Source: Desulfobacterales bacterium (GTDB lineage Bacteria > Desulfobacterota > Desulfobacteria > Desulfobacterales > JAEINQ01). From it: DNA of 64,000 bases. Each line of letters opens with the position of its first letter. The stretch's first letter is position 1. The notes beneath the pieces were generated by a model that saw only the letters and a program-made list of their open reading frames with translations, was not told the DNA's origin and did no database searches. The stretch lies in NCBI GenBank assembly GCA_016342285.1, contig JAEINQ010000036.1, forward strand, positions 1 through 64,000, written 5' to 3'. Positions 27,121 to 36,166 of the stretch are shown here, piece by piece. The translations under genes and the position numbers were made by a program.

Positions 27121-27771
27121 TCATTTGGAGCGAAGGTTGGTTCTTAACCATGCCATCACGTATTGAAAATCATCAAAGTGAATGTCCTTGAAACTGGTCT
27201 TCGGACAGGGCTGGAAATCGGTGCTGCGTATGAGGGTTTGCCCTTTCAGACTGCCCTTTTCGTCATAGAGACTCAGTTTGTAGGCCGTCCGCAGACATCG
27301 ATTCTGGTACTCGATTTCCGACACCGGTTCAATTTGGGGAACCAGTGCGGTTTTGCCGTTTCTTTGCCCTGACGGGACATAACGGATAACGATCCGGATA
27401 GGAACGGGCCTGGGATTATAGACCATTTCCGTTATTGTTTCCGGTTCGATGGTTAAATAGAGGGTTGCCGGCGACTGTTTCGCCATGTTGTCCACCAGAT
27501 CGTCCGTGTCCCGGAACCTGGTCTCCACTCGGGGCGGATCAACGAGAATGAGATTTGGCAGGACCAGGGGTTCGCGGAGCGGGTGCATTGTCGGGCCAAA
27601 AAGTTCCGGCTGAATTTCGACAATCGCAATCCTGGCTTGCTCGGGGATCACAATCGGGACGGCTGGCGGCCCCTTGCCGGAGATGGTCTTTGCGGCGGTG
27701 CATCCCCCGATCAATGACATCCCGAGTACAACGATGCCGCACCAAACCAAACAACGCGTGTTGCCGTCCAT
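27121..27771 (-). CDS. Lipoprotein of unknown function
   Basis: The 216-residue protein has a lipoprotein signal peptide ending MSLIGGC, so Cys24 should be lipidated. The mature part begins TAAKTISGKG. It carries repeated proline-valine segments (GPPAVPIVIPEQARIAIVEI) and an acidic/beta-rich body with two further cysteines (RCLRTAYKL, FQPCPKTS) that could form a disulphide. I know no family for it. It could be a surface or periplasmic lipoprotein. Confidence 0.7.
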   Translation of the reverse strand: MDGNTRCLVWCGIVVLGMSLIGGCTAAKTISGKGPPAVPIVIPEQARIAIVEIQPELFGPTMHPLREPLVLPNLILVDPPRVETRFRDTDDLVDNMAKQSPATLYLTIEPETITEMVYNPRPVPIRIVIRYVPSGQRNGKTALVPQIEPVSEIEYQNRCLRTAYKLSLYDEKGSLKGQTLIRSTDFQPCPKTSFKDIHFDDFQYVMAWLRTNLRSK

Positions 27772-28327
27772 CGGGGGTCTCCTTGTGTTTGGATTGAAGT
27801 TTTCCGCAGTCGGTTGAAAGCGGGACGGGGTCTTCTATCTCAACAATGACTCGAGTGTCAGAGAAATTTTGTCCATGATGTCGTGACGCTCAACAATTAT
27901 CGATTTCCGAAATACAAACGTCAAGCAGGAATGGCTGGATTACCTTGACCTTGGACAAAAATTCATATTTATGAGGAAAGAATTCCACAACGGCAACCAA
28001 TGGTCCTTAAAACGGCCTACAATCCCCGTCAGCCCGAACTACAATATTTGAAGCTCCCGGCCGCCCTTGACATTTCGGCATTGCGGATACAGGTTGGACG
28101 GCGCCTGTAAGGATGTTTTTTTTCGTGTCTGGCATTGTTTGGTGGTTGGTAGCAGCCAGTATTTTCCCGATCCAGCCTGAAGGGCCCCTGAAAAAGCTCT
28201 AAAGCAAATTGCCATCTCAAATTTCGGCACGGTTTATGCAAAATTGTGTCATTGTCCAAGCGGGTTCGTTGCTCAAAAGACACTGCAAGTGCCAAGATCA
28301 GGTCTGCCAATCGAAGGGAACAACAAT
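27772..28327. other. Intergenic region with repeat fragment and sigma-54 promoter
   Basis: This gap holds a fragment (CCTTGACCTTGGACAAAAATTCATATTTATGA, 27942-27973 shown in two parts) shared with the right end of the MITE-like element at 8881-9055. Near its 3' end is the -24/-12 promoter at 28226-28239. No gene is supported. Confidence 0.55.
28224..28241 (+). promoter_or_regulatory. Candidate sigma-54 promoter of PilZ gene
   Basis: CGGCACGGTTTATGCA has GG and GC exactly ten bases apart (28226-27 and 28238-39), and the surrounding CGGCAC...TGCA fits TGGCAC-N5-TTGCA with two mismatches. It lies 87 bases before the PilZ start codon. Confidence 0.55.
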
Positions 28328-28843
28328 ATGGTGACAAGAAATTCTAGTAGCAAACGTCGAAGATGGAAACGTTTTAAAAATCGGGGCGGTGCCATCGTAA
28401 TGCTGCATAAGCCACGATTGATTGATATTGGCAAGCCGCGGCTGGTAGAATTGGGCCCGGTAATTGATATCAGTTTAGGGGGCCTGGCCGTTCAGTACAT
28501 CGAGAACAAGAAGCGTATTTTGGAAACCGATGTCCTGTCTGTAACCATTCCCGGCGTGGGCATCAAACTTGAAAATATTCCCTTTGAGGTGATTTCCGAT
28601 TCAATCAAGGCCGAGCTTCCCGATGCACGAAAAATTCGGACGCGCTGTGTCAAGTTCGGAAATCTCTCTCCTTATCAGATGTTTCAGCTTGAATCCTTCA
28701 TCAAAATTTACACCAATTCTGAAGGCTTTGACCGTCGAGCGGGCGCAGATCGGCGTGATTTCGATGATCCCCAATTCGATGATGAATTGTACCGTACCCT
28801 GTATGACAGAAGAATGTTAAGGGAAAGGCGGGTAATATCTTAA
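28328..28843 (+). CDS. PilZ-domain protein (c-di-GMP receptor candidate)
   Basis: This 171-residue protein holds a PilZ domain. The RxxxR switch (RRWKR at 11-15) and the D/N-x-S-x-x-G motif (DISLGG, Asp47 to Gly51) needed for c-di-GMP binding are intact. The C-terminal part is strongly charged (RRAGADRRDFDDPQFDDE). The ATG at 28328 has GAAGGGA upstream; an upstream ATG at 28244 gives an odd cysteine-rich extension and is not used. The sigma-54 candidate promoter suggests control with flagellar or envelope genes. The partner it acts on is unknown. Confidence 0.85.
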   Translation: MVTRNSSSKRRRWKRFKNRGGAIVMLHKPRLIDIGKPRLVELGPVIDISLGGLAVQYIENKKRILETDVLSVTIPGVGIKLENIPFEVISDSIKAELPDARKIRTRCVKFGNLSPYQMFQLESFIKIYTNSEGFDRRAGADRRDFDDPQFDDELYRTLYDRRMLRERRVIS

Positions 28844-29300
28844 TATCTTGTTTTTTTATTATCAGCTGAAGGGTCGGGCGAAATAGAACGGCAATTTTTT
28901 CCTCTCCCGGGTTTGGTGTCAAAAGTCACCGAATCGCATCAATTCATGGATCAGACCCTTAGCCTGTCATCCGCTTTGATCCACGCTCCCACCACCGTGT
29001 TGTGCCGCAAGACTGTGCCCTCTATCCAACTGATTGAATTCACGATGCGATTCGGTATTCACTTTGACAACGCCTCTTTTTTTTCCTATAGTCCCTTTTG
29101 CAGAACGGCTTACCGGTTCGCATGCGACATGATTCGGTTTTCGAATGCCGCCCATGCTCTTTGTATTGACGAAGCCGCCTTCCTTATCAGCGACACGCAC
29201 CCGATGGCGAAAAGAGACCCAAGCGCAGACTTTCGGCTTAGCCCACAAACAAGGCGACCCTCGAAAACAAGCGTTCGGTACACACAAAGGAGATGATCCA
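28844..29300. other. Intergenic region with strong sigma-70 promoter and long leader
   Basis: The gap contains the promoter at 29064-29092, and a leader of about 200 bases up to the next gene. The leader has short inverted stretches but no riboswitch that I can name. No gene is supported. Confidence 0.5.
29064..29092 (+). promoter_or_regulatory. Sigma-70 promoter of PATAN-TPR-DUF1566 gene
   Basis: TTGACA, 17-base spacer, TATAGT: a near-consensus promoter. Transcription would start about 29100, giving a leader of about 200 bases before the GTG start at 29301. Confidence 0.6.
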
Positions 29301-31118
29301 GTGGAAAACGGTGTCGGAGGTCAACTTCATGGAATCAGCTTGGACTCCTTTCTTCAGATGGTTCAGATGGAAAAAACCAGCTGCACCCTGAAGGTGACGA
29401 CCGAAGAGGACATGGGGTGGTTGTTCATTCTTAAAGGGAACCTCATTGCAGCTGAAACAGGCGCCATATCCGGCATGGAGGCCGCCTGCACCATTATCAG
29501 TTGGGAAGATTCCGTTATCGAAATCGATAACGCCTGCGATAAAAAAGAAGATGAGGTCAAACAGCCCTTGATGAACGTTTTGATGGAAGGGCTCCGATTA
29601 CGGGACGAAAATCGCATCCAGTCCGGCGGCAAGCCGTCGGCGCCGGTGAAGGTGTCCAAGCCGCCAGATTCGGTTCAGCCGTCAAAAGAAAAAACCGACG
29701 CCCCAAAGGACTCACCCAAACAACAACCATCGGCAGCCGACAGAAAACCGGTAAAAAAGCCCAGGCCGAGTCCCTTTGATACGCCGGAGCCCCACAAACG
29801 ATCCATGGGTCGGCGTATCGTGATTGCCTCGGTCGTGGTCATCATGGTCGGCGGCGGATATCTTGCGTTTTCCATTCTCGGTGGTCAACCTGAGAAGTCT
29901 TACAAAAAAATAATTGCCCAGGTCGAGACGACGGCTGAGGATAGCGATAAAATTATATTGCTTCAGTCCTTTATCAACGCCAATAAACCCGGCGAGCAAA
30001 CACAGGACGCGGAAGAGAAGATTAAAGCAATCAAGACCCGTTTGGAACAGGCCGATTTCTCATCCCTTGAAAAAACATCCGAAGCCAATGCCGAAAAAGG
30101 CAATTTCGACAAGGCCATTGCATTATACCACCACCATTTGAACAAGTACCCGGCAAGCACTTTCAAGGGCAGAATCGACAAACGGATCGAAAACATGGCG
30201 TCACGGATGGAAGAACGCGACTTCGAGCAGTTGACGACAAGGGCCGGGGAACTGGGCGCCGACCGAATCGAGCTGTATCTGGCCTACCTCAAGAACCACC
30301 CCAAAGGAAAACACAAGAATGAAGTTGAAAAGCGCATCGGAGAGATGTCCACGGAGTACTTTATCCACATTGAGGCCCAGATTCTTGACAAGGACATGAA
30401 AGAAGATTGGGCATCGTGTATCGAGCTGGCCAAGAAATACATGGACATCTACCCCGCCGATCAGCGTGCTGCGCAGCTTGCCAAACTCCAGACGATCTGG
30501 GAGGAAAAGACCAGGGAAACGCGGATTTTCGAGACCCTCAAACGAAGCGCCGACAGCAAGGGGACGAACTACGAGGCAGCGGCCATGATTTATGCCAACT
30601 ACCTGCGGTCCTATCCGAACTCCTATGTGAAGGACAAGGTCAACCAACAATTGACGCTGCTCGAACAGCGAATCAATGCCCAGCGCCTTGGCAAAGAGAC
30701 CCATCAACTCCGGGCACTGCTGGCCGGCCGGGCCGAACGGTTTGTTGAGAACGGGGACGGAACGGTCACTGACAAGAAAACCGGTTTGAGGTGGTCTACC
30801 CTTGACGGTCTGACCGTGAACAACAACTGCATGGGCTATGACAGCGCCATGGACTATGTCAAAGCCCTGCGAACCGGCGGCCATGCTGACTGGCGCCTGC
30901 CAACACCGGAAGAACTGGTGACCCTGTATAAAAAAGCACCGTTTTTTCCGGAGACCGAGCCCACCTGGTACTGGACGTCCAAGACCAATCGTCGCTACAT
31001 GGGCGGATGGGTAACGGATGTGGAGGTGGTGACTTCGACCAACAGCACCGAATGGGTGCCCGAAGTTCGGGATTCGCGGGCTTGCGGCTCCGTGCGTGCC
31101 GTAAGGTCTAAGAAATAG
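29301..31118 (+). CDS. PATAN (DUF4388)-TPR-DUF1566 membrane protein
   Basis: This 605-residue mosaic starts at GTG 29301, with AAAGGAG nine bases upstream. Residues about 1-100 form a DUF4388/PATAN domain (GQLHGISLDSFLQMVQMEK; GWLFILKGNLIAAETG; GMEAACTIISWED). A Pro/Ser/Lys-rich linker leads to a single membrane helix (about 175-195, IVIASVVVIMVGGGYLAFSI). Periplasmic TPR-like repeats follow (AEKGNFDKAIALYHHHLNKYP; ELYLAYLKNHPKGK; CIELAKKYMDIYP). The C-terminal 120 residues match DUF1566/Lcl C-terminal (TVTDKKTGLRWS; GHADWRLPTPEELVTLY; CGSVRAVRSKK). PATAN parts are usually cytoplasmic signalling adaptors, while DUF1566 is extracellular, so it may carry a signal across the membrane. Confidence 0.8.
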   Translation: MENGVGGQLHGISLDSFLQMVQMEKTSCTLKVTTEEDMGWLFILKGNLIAAETGAISGMEAACTIISWEDSVIEIDNACDKKEDEVKQPLMNVLMEGLRLRDENRIQSGGKPSAPVKVSKPPDSVQPSKEKTDAPKDSPKQQPSAADRKPVKKPRPSPFDTPEPHKRSMGRRIVIASVVVIMVGGGYLAFSILGGQPEKSYKKIIAQVETTAEDSDKIILLQSFINANKPGEQTQDAEEKIKAIKTRLEQADFSSLEKTSEANAEKGNFDKAIALYHHHLNKYPASTFKGRIDKRIENMASRMEERDFEQLTTRAGELGADRIELYLAYLKNHPKGKHKNEVEKRIGEMSTEYFIHIEAQILDKDMKEDWASCIELAKKYMDIYPADQRAAQLAKLQTIWEEKTRETRIFETLKRSADSKGTNYEAAAMIYANYLRSYPNSYVKDKVNQQLTLLEQRINAQRLGKETHQLRALLAGRAERFVENGDGTVTDKKTGLRWSTLDGLTVNNNCMGYDSAMDYVKALRTGGHADWRLPTPEELVTLYKKAPFFPETEPTWYWTSKTNRRYMGGWVTDVEVVTSTNSTEWVPEVRDSRACGSVRAVRSKK

Positions 31119-31160
31119 CCGGCACACCCATCCTTGATGCATTTGTAAAAAAATGTCTGA

Positions 31161-31242
31161 AACCACAAAGACACAACGCACACAGAGAAAGAAGATGTTA
31201 AATTTTGGGTGTTAACTTTGTGCCCATTGTGTCTCGGTGGTA
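31161..31242. repeat. Imperfect inverted repeat (ACCACAAAGACAC family)
   Basis: AACCACAAAGACACAACGCAC at the left is matched by TTTGTGCCCATTGTGTCTCGGTGGT at the right. It is a diverged relative of the ACCACGAAGAGCACGAAG elements at 49665 and 60890. Confidence 0.5.
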
Positions 31243-31268
31243 TTTTACTATGGCCGTCAAGAATCCGG

Positions 31269-31814
31269 CTAAAGAATTCGCCGTGCTGTCCAGTATGCCT
31301 TTTTCCAGTAGAGATTGGCCAGATCCGAAATGGTCACCCCCAGTGACGTTGAGGCATGAACGAATTCCCCCCGACCCAGGTAGATCCCCACGTGACGGAG
31401 CTTTTTCTCGGGAATTCTAAAAAAGACCAGATCACCGGGAACAAGCGCGGCATTTTCCACCGGCTCTCCGGCAATGGCCTGCCCTTGCGTGGTTCGCGGC
31501 AGCCTGATGTGAAATAAATCCTTATAGATGCGACGGACCAATCCGGAACAGTCCATGCCGCCGGCATCGCTGCCGCCCATGCGATGCGGGGTCCCGGCCC
31601 AGCGTTCGGCAGCGGCCCGAAGACGATCCTCCACACCAACCGGCCCATGACCGAAGCGCTCGGGGACAGATGACCGCTGTACCGAAGGCGTCAATGGCGG
31701 CTCGGTCGCTATGGGTTTGACCGAAGGTGCGCGGGCACATCCGGCAACGAGAACAAGGCAGGCCGGCAGCAACGTTAACCGCCGAACCATGAACCGGATA
31801 CGTTTCCATGGCAT
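31269..31814 (-). CDS. NlpC/P60-family lipoprotein endopeptidase
   Basis: This 181-residue peptidoglycan hydrolase has a lipobox VLVAGC, so Cys26 should be lipidated and it acts in the periplasm at the outer or inner membrane. The catalytic cysteine is Cys89 in GGMDCSGLVRRIY. The histidine is in RHVGIYLGRGEFVHAS. Such enzymes cleave the D-Glu-DAP bond of stem peptides. The ATG at 31814 (AGGGAAGA upstream) is preferred; the frame extends upstream past 31907, but that part is not signal-like. It is the only hydrolase of its kind in the window. Confidence 0.87.
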   Translation of the reverse strand: MPWKRIRFMVRRLTLLPACLVLVAGCARAPSVKPIATEPPLTPSVQRSSVPERFGHGPVGVEDRLRAAAERWAGTPHRMGGSDAGGMDCSGLVRRIYKDLFHIRLPRTTQGQAIAGEPVENAALVPGDLVFFRIPEKKLRHVGIYLGRGEFVHASTSLGVTISDLANLYWKKAYWTARRIL

Positions 31815-31907
31815 ACGGTCTTCCCTGGCAATGCCCGGCCTTTCCTTAGTGTACGTATTCATAAGTACGATACCGTAATACGTTTCAGTATTTGTGAATC
31901 GAAGCAC

Positions 31908-32477
31908 TTAGCGGGCGACACCGGTGCCCTTTTTTTTCCGGCCGCTGTCTTCTTTGGAGTCCGGTTGCCCGGGCCCTAAAACCATGAAGGTTGCAGTGCC
32001 GTGGGCAAAGAGCTTGCCGTCAGGGTCGATCAGCCTCCCTTCGGCCGTTGCCAGCCGGCGGCCTATATGAACGGCGTGCGCCTCGCTTCGTACGATTCGC
32101 GTTTGCCCGGTCACCGGCCGGATAAAATTGACCTTCACCTCGATGGTGGTATAGCCGGCACCTTGGGGCAACAGGGTATGAACGGCGCAGCTCATGGCCG
32201 AATCGAGCAGGGTGCAGGCCACCCCGCCGTGCACCGATCCAATGGGATTGTAGAGAAATTCCTCCGGTACCAGTTCGAAGACGGCCTGGCCCTTTTCGAC
32301 ATGGGCGATCCGGTAGCCGAGCAGCCGGGCAATGGGCGGCTGGGGAAGGGTGCCGTTTTGAATGGCAAATACGAACTCAAGACCGCTCATGGTCCTGACC
32401 GAGTTGGCGGCAATGGCAGGATCTTGCCAGGTTACGGTTCGTTTTCTTGCCTTATGCCCTTGGGCTGCCTCAGTCAT
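31908..32477 (-). CDS. PaaI/HGG-type hotdog thioesterase
   Basis: This 189-residue hotdog-fold enzyme carries the signature NPIGSVHGGVACTLLDSAMSCAV, where HGG and the following Asp form the active site. The strand TTIEVKVNFIRPVTGQTRI is typical. It hydrolyses acyl-CoA thioesters, perhaps aromatic or short chain. N-terminal (about 40) and C-terminal (about 20) extensions are longer than the usual 140-residue family core. AGGAGGGGACC precedes the ATG. It runs toward the NlpC/P60 gene on the same strand but separated by about 90 bases. Confidence 0.88.
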   Translation of the reverse strand: MTEAAQGHKARKRTVTWQDPAIAANSVRTMSGLEFVFAIQNGTLPQPPIARLLGYRIAHVEKGQAVFELVPEEFLYNPIGSVHGGVACTLLDSAMSCAVHTLLPQGAGYTTIEVKVNFIRPVTGQTRIVRSEAHAVHIGRRLATAEGRLIDPDGKLFAHGTATFMVLGPGQPDSKEDSGRKKKGTGVAR

Positions 32478-32582
32478 GGTCCCCTCCTGTATCCATCCAG
32501 TTCCGGCCCTTGAAAAATAAAGTGATATCTGTCACCCTGTCAGACATTTTTTCATTCTCAACCCCATCCGGGAGACGTATCC

Positions 32583-33452
32583 ATGCTTCGTAAGATTCTA
32601 TTGGCGCTGCTCGTTCTGGCCGGCACAGTGGTCTGGCTATACGTCTCAGTTTCCGGCAAGGCCCAAAAGCCGCCTGGAAACAGCCCTCAATGGTTTGCCG
32701 AGAATAGGGCGACGGATAAAAAAAGTAAAGTGGTGGTCTGCATCGGCGACAGCATCACCCATGGCCGGGTGAGCCACAACTACGTCGATTTGCTGTCAAA
32801 ACGTTTTAACGGCAAGGATGTGGTGTTTATCAATGCCGGGATCAACGGCGAACTGGCATGGAACGTGGTCCAACGCCTCGATGCGGTGATCGCCTGCCAC
32901 CCGGACGTGGTCACCGTGCTCATCGGCACCAACGACGTCAATGCCATGTTGAGCGAAAAGAATGGCCGCCGGGCCGTCACGAACATGAAACTGCCTCAAA
33001 TGCCTAGCCGGCCATGGTATCTGGAAAACCTGAGAAAAATCTGCACCGTACTCAAAGCACAAACCAGCGCCAAAATCGCCCTTCTCTCCCTGCCGCCCAT
33101 CGGTGAGGCCCCGTCTTCGGCCGGGGTGCTGCAGAGCGCCCAATTCAGCAGCGTCGTCCGTGCCGCCTCGGCCGAACAGGGGGTGGACTACCTGCCGCTG
33201 AACGAAACCATGGCCCGATACCTGGCAGAAAAGAAACACCGGCCGAAACTGGCCGATGCCGCCGGTTACATGCCGGTAATGTACAAGGGGATCTTCTCAC
33301 ATTTTGTTCTGGGAAAGAGCTTCGATGAAATCGCAGCGGCCAACGGCTTTTTGCTGGTTACTGATTTTCTTCACCTCAACAGCCGCGGTGCCGCCATGGC
33401 GGCCGACCTCATCGAGGGATTTGTTCGTGAGACGCTACCCATGGGCGATTGA
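32583..33452 (+). CDS. SGNH/GDSL hydrolase with N-terminal anchor
   Basis: This 289-residue protein starts with a hydrophobic helix (KILLALLVLAGTVVWLYVSVS), so it is exported or membrane-anchored. SGNH blocks are clear: block I CIGDSITHG (Ser57), block II INAGINGELAW (Gly/Asn), block III VLIGTNDVN (Asn), block V DFLHLNSRGAAMAADLI (Asp/His). Such enzymes act as esterases, lipases or deacetylases of envelope sugars. GGAG precedes the ATG at a short distance. The gene lies divergent from the thioesterase. Substrate is unknown. Confidence 0.87.
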   Translation: MLRKILLALLVLAGTVVWLYVSVSGKAQKPPGNSPQWFAENRATDKKSKVVVCIGDSITHGRVSHNYVDLLSKRFNGKDVVFINAGINGELAWNVVQRLDAVIACHPDVVTVLIGTNDVNAMLSEKNGRRAVTNMKLPQMPSRPWYLENLRKICTVLKAQTSAKIALLSLPPIGEAPSSAGVLQSAQFSSVVRAASAEQGVDYLPLNETMARYLAEKKHRPKLADAAGYMPVMYKGIFSHFVLGKSFDEIAAANGFLLVTDFLHLNSRGAAMAADLIEGFVRETLPMGD

Positions 33453-33551
33453 CAGGATGCAGTAAAACACTACGACTTCACCCTTTGCGCCTGGCTCTGG
33501 AGCCCTCCGGCTTTTGCAACGTCAGGGTAAAGAAGCGGGGTTTGCCACCGT

Positions 33552-34583
33552 CTATGCGTAAGCCCCCGGTTCGTCTTCCCCGAAAGATGCTTCCCGGAAA
33601 TCCTCCAGGGCTTCCTTCAGGTGGACTGAATCTTCAAAACGGGCGATATGAAACAGGGCATCGCCCCGGTGAGCCAGGGGAAGGTTGGTGCGGCCGATGA
33701 CGATGCCGGAATGGGAAGAGATCACTTCCGTTTCATTTTCGCCGAACGGATCGGCGATTTCTCCGATTTTCGCACCGGACCGCACCTCAGCGCCCAACCG
33801 GACCGTCGTTCGCAGGATTCCGCTCATCGGTGCCCGCACCCAACTCGTTGAACTGGCAATCAACGGTTGGATGGGTGACGGGTTCGCCGCTTTCCCGGAC
33901 AGCATGCCGATGGCACGCATCACCGCAAGAATTCCCTTCACGCCAATCCGGATGGCCATTTCGTCGAACCGCAGGGCTTCTCCGGCTTCGTACAGCAGCA
34001 TGGGAATCTGTTTGGCCGAAACAGCCTGCCGCAGAGAGCCGTCGCGCAAATTGGCATTCAAGACGACCGGTACGCCAAAGGATAGCGCCAGGCGCCGGGT
34101 TTCCGGATCGTCAACGGAGGCACGAATCTGCGGCAGGTTGATACGGTGGTTGGAGCCGGCATGCAAATCAATGCCGTGGGTGCTGTTTTCGACAATTTCC
34201 GTCATGAAGATATGCGCCAGCCGGGATGTCAGCGAGCCTTTCTCCGAACCCGGGAAAAAACGGTTCAGATCGCGACGATCAGGCAAATACCTGGAATGGT
34301 TAAGAAATCCATAGACATTAACCACGGGAACCGCCAGCAGCGTCCCGCGCAACCGGTTGAGCACCTTCAACTTCAGCAGTCGCCGGATAATTTCCACGCC
34401 GACAATTTCGTCACCGTGAACGGCAGCGGTCAGGAAAAGACGGGGACCGTCCTGCCTGCCCCGGAGCACGTGGACCGGCATGGTCATTTCCGTGTGGGTG
34501 TAAAGCCGGGCGACCGGGATGTTGATCGTCATGCGACGGCCAGCGGGAACATTCGTACCGGCAATGCTTAAAATGGGTACCAT
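33552..34583 (-). CDS. Succinylglutamate desuccinylase/aspartoacylase-family protein
   Basis: This 343-residue zinc carboxypeptidase-like protein carries the zinc motif HGDEIVGVEI and, further on, the HAGS motif (IDLHAGSNHRINLP). The C-terminal domain is a biotinyl-like beta domain (RAPMSGILRTTVRLGAEVRSGAKIGEI). It is the third gene of the operon RimB-RimK-this. In other bacteria this trio is found together; the partner is thought to act on amide bonds made by RimK-type ligases, but its substrate is unproven. It starts 11 bases after RimK. The ribosome site is weak (AAAAGGA 14 bases away). Confidence 0.88.
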   Translation of the reverse strand: MVPILSIAGTNVPAGRRMTINIPVARLYTHTEMTMPVHVLRGRQDGPRLFLTAAVHGDEIVGVEIIRRLLKLKVLNRLRGTLLAVPVVNVYGFLNHSRYLPDRRDLNRFFPGSEKGSLTSRLAHIFMTEIVENSTHGIDLHAGSNHRINLPQIRASVDDPETRRLALSFGVPVVLNANLRDGSLRQAVSAKQIPMLLYEAGEALRFDEMAIRIGVKGILAVMRAIGMLSGKAANPSPIQPLIASSTSWVRAPMSGILRTTVRLGAEVRSGAKIGEIADPFGENETEVISSHSGIVIGRTNLPLAHRGDALFHIARFEDSVHLKEALEDFREASFGEDEPGAYA

Positions 34584-34594
34584 AAGGACAGGTT

Positions 34595-35500
34595 TTATCC
34601 TTTTCCCCGGGTCCGGGTTTTTCCCGGCCCGGCGTTCTTTTCAATGAATTCGATGATCGTTCCGGCGATATCTTTTCCCGTGGCCTTCTCGATGCCCTCT
34701 AAACCCGGAGAGGAATTGACCTCCATGACCACCGGTCCGTGATTGGAACGCAGCAGGTCCACCCCGGCCACGTTGAGTCCCATAATGTTCGCCGCTCGGG
34801 TGGCCGTGGAGCGTTCTTCAGGGGTAATTTTAACAAGCGCGGCCTTGCCGCCACGGTGAAGATTGGATCGGAATTCCCCTTCAGGACCTTTTCGTAGCAT
34901 GGCGGACACCACCTTGCCGCCCACGACGATGCAGCGGATATCACTCCCCTTTGCCTCCTTGATGTATTCCTGAACCAATATGTTGGCTTTGAGTCCCCGG
35001 AAGGCTTCGATAACACTCTGGGCCGCTTGTTGGGTCTCAGCAAGGACCACGCCGATGCCCTGGGTGCCCTCGATCATTTTCACCACCAGCGGGGCGCCGC
35101 CCACCATTTTGATCAAACCTTCCGTGAATTTCGTGGAGTGAGCAAAACCGGTGACCGGCAGCCCGATCCCTTTTTTGGCGAGCAGTTGAAGGCTGCGCAA
35201 TTTGTCCCTGGACCGGCTGATGGCCACCGATTCGTTGACGCTGTATACATCCATCATTTCGAACTGCCGCACCACCGCCGTACCGAAAAAAGTGATGGAC
35301 GCCCCGATGCGGGGAATCACCGCATCGATCCCTTCCAGATTTTCCCCCTTGTAGTGGATGGCCGGATGATGCGAGGTGATGTCCATATAGCAGCGCAAGG
35401 GATTGATGACGCTCACGTCATGGCCGCGTTGCCTGGCCGCTTCCGCCAGCCGGGATGTGGAATATAGTGTGGCCTTTCTGGAAAGAATAACGATGTTCAT
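34595..35500 (-). CDS. rimK: RimK-type ATP-grasp amide ligase
   Basis: This 301-residue protein is a RimK ligase, which adds glutamate to C-termini (of ribosomal protein S6 in E. coli) or makes poly-glutamate. The N-terminal [11 protein letters not shown] region and ATP-grasp motifs are all present: [63 protein letters not shown], and metal site [15 protein letters not shown]. Length is standard. Its start overlaps the RimB-like stop by four bases (ATGA), so the two are coupled. The target protein is not known here. Confidence 0.94.
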   Translation of the reverse strand: MNIVILSRKATLYSTSRLAEAARQRGHDVSVINPLRCYMDITSHHPAIHYKGENLEGIDAVIPRIGASITFFGTAVVRQFEMMDVYSVNESVAISRSRDKLRSLQLLAKKGIGLPVTGFAHSTKFTEGLIKMVGGAPLVVKMIEGTQGIGVVLAETQQAAQSVIEAFRGLKANILVQEYIKEAKGSDIRCIVVGGKVVSAMLRKGPEGEFRSNLHRGGKAALVKITPEERSTATRAANIMGLNVAGVDLLRSNHGPVVMEVNSSPGLEGIEKATGKDIAGTIIEFIEKNAGPGKTRTRGKG

Positions 35501-35994
35501 GGTGATTTCTCCCGTTTCTTTTTTTTCTTCCCATGGGGTTTGGAGAGACGACGGCCGGTTAGATAGGAGCCGCTCGGGACGACCAGAAACCGATCCTGCA
35601 ACGCGGTCCGGCCCATCAGCATCCGAAACCGCATGGTGTCCCGGTTGGTCAGAGATATTTCAGCCGACCATAGAAGGCCTCCCAGAGAATAGGCGGTCTC
35701 GATTACATATCGCATTTCCCGATGTCCGCCCGAATCGGTGACCAGGCGTTCATCCTTGATCGCTGCACGACAGAAAATTTCTTTTTCGGTTCTTCTTTGC
35801 AGGGGATGAATGCCGAATCGAACCCAGGGAACGCCATCGGCTTCATACGGTTCGATCATGAAAGTATGCAGGGCCGATGTGCGGGCGCCGGTGTCGATTT
35901 TGGCCTTGATGCCGGCAATCCCCAGTTCCGGCAGGGCGATCCACTCCCGCCAGCCGATGATGATGCTGTGGTTGGTCAATGCGGTTTGCTGCAT
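35497..35994 (-). CDS. rimB: RimB-like retropepsin / ATP-dependent zinc protease family
   Basis: This 165-residue protein of the PF05618 family carries the aspartic protease-like motif [14 protein letters not shown] and the typical opening [16 protein letters not shown]. The family has retropepsin folds; RimB works with RimK in Pseudomonas and is thought to trim glutamate tails or regulate RimK. A very basic lysine tail (KPHGKKKKK) ends the protein. It is the first gene of the operon RimB-RimK-aspartoacylase. Confidence 0.88.
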   Translation of the reverse strand: MQQTALTNHSIIIGWREWIALPELGIAGIKAKIDTGARTSALHTFMIEPYEADGVPWVRFGIHPLQRRTEKEIFCRAAIKDERLVTDSGGHREMRYVIETAYSLGGLLWSAEISLTNRDTMRFRMLMGRTALQDRFLVVPSGSYLTGRRLSKPHGKKKKKREKSP

Positions 35995-36166
35995 CAGTTG
36001 CCGTTTTTTGGTTTCACCAGCTCAATGCGTTGGAAAGAGAAAGTATTCACCAGAATCAGGCCTGCGATCATGGGGAGAACCCGATAAAGAGATTGCATCT
36101 TCAACGTTGTTGTGGCTGGTTTTGTAAAAATGTACCATCTGAATCCAGGCCTGTCACGTTGAATTG

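Noticed and set aside
26888..27151. 87-codon minus-strand frame downstream of AsmA region
   Set aside because: No homology pattern, no ribosome site, and composition like non-coding sequence.
29100..29300. c-di-GMP (GEMM) riboswitch in the leader
   Set aside because: A GGCGAAA...GCGCAGAC...CGGC arrangement looks faintly similar, but the conserved core and paired stems could not be fitted by eye.
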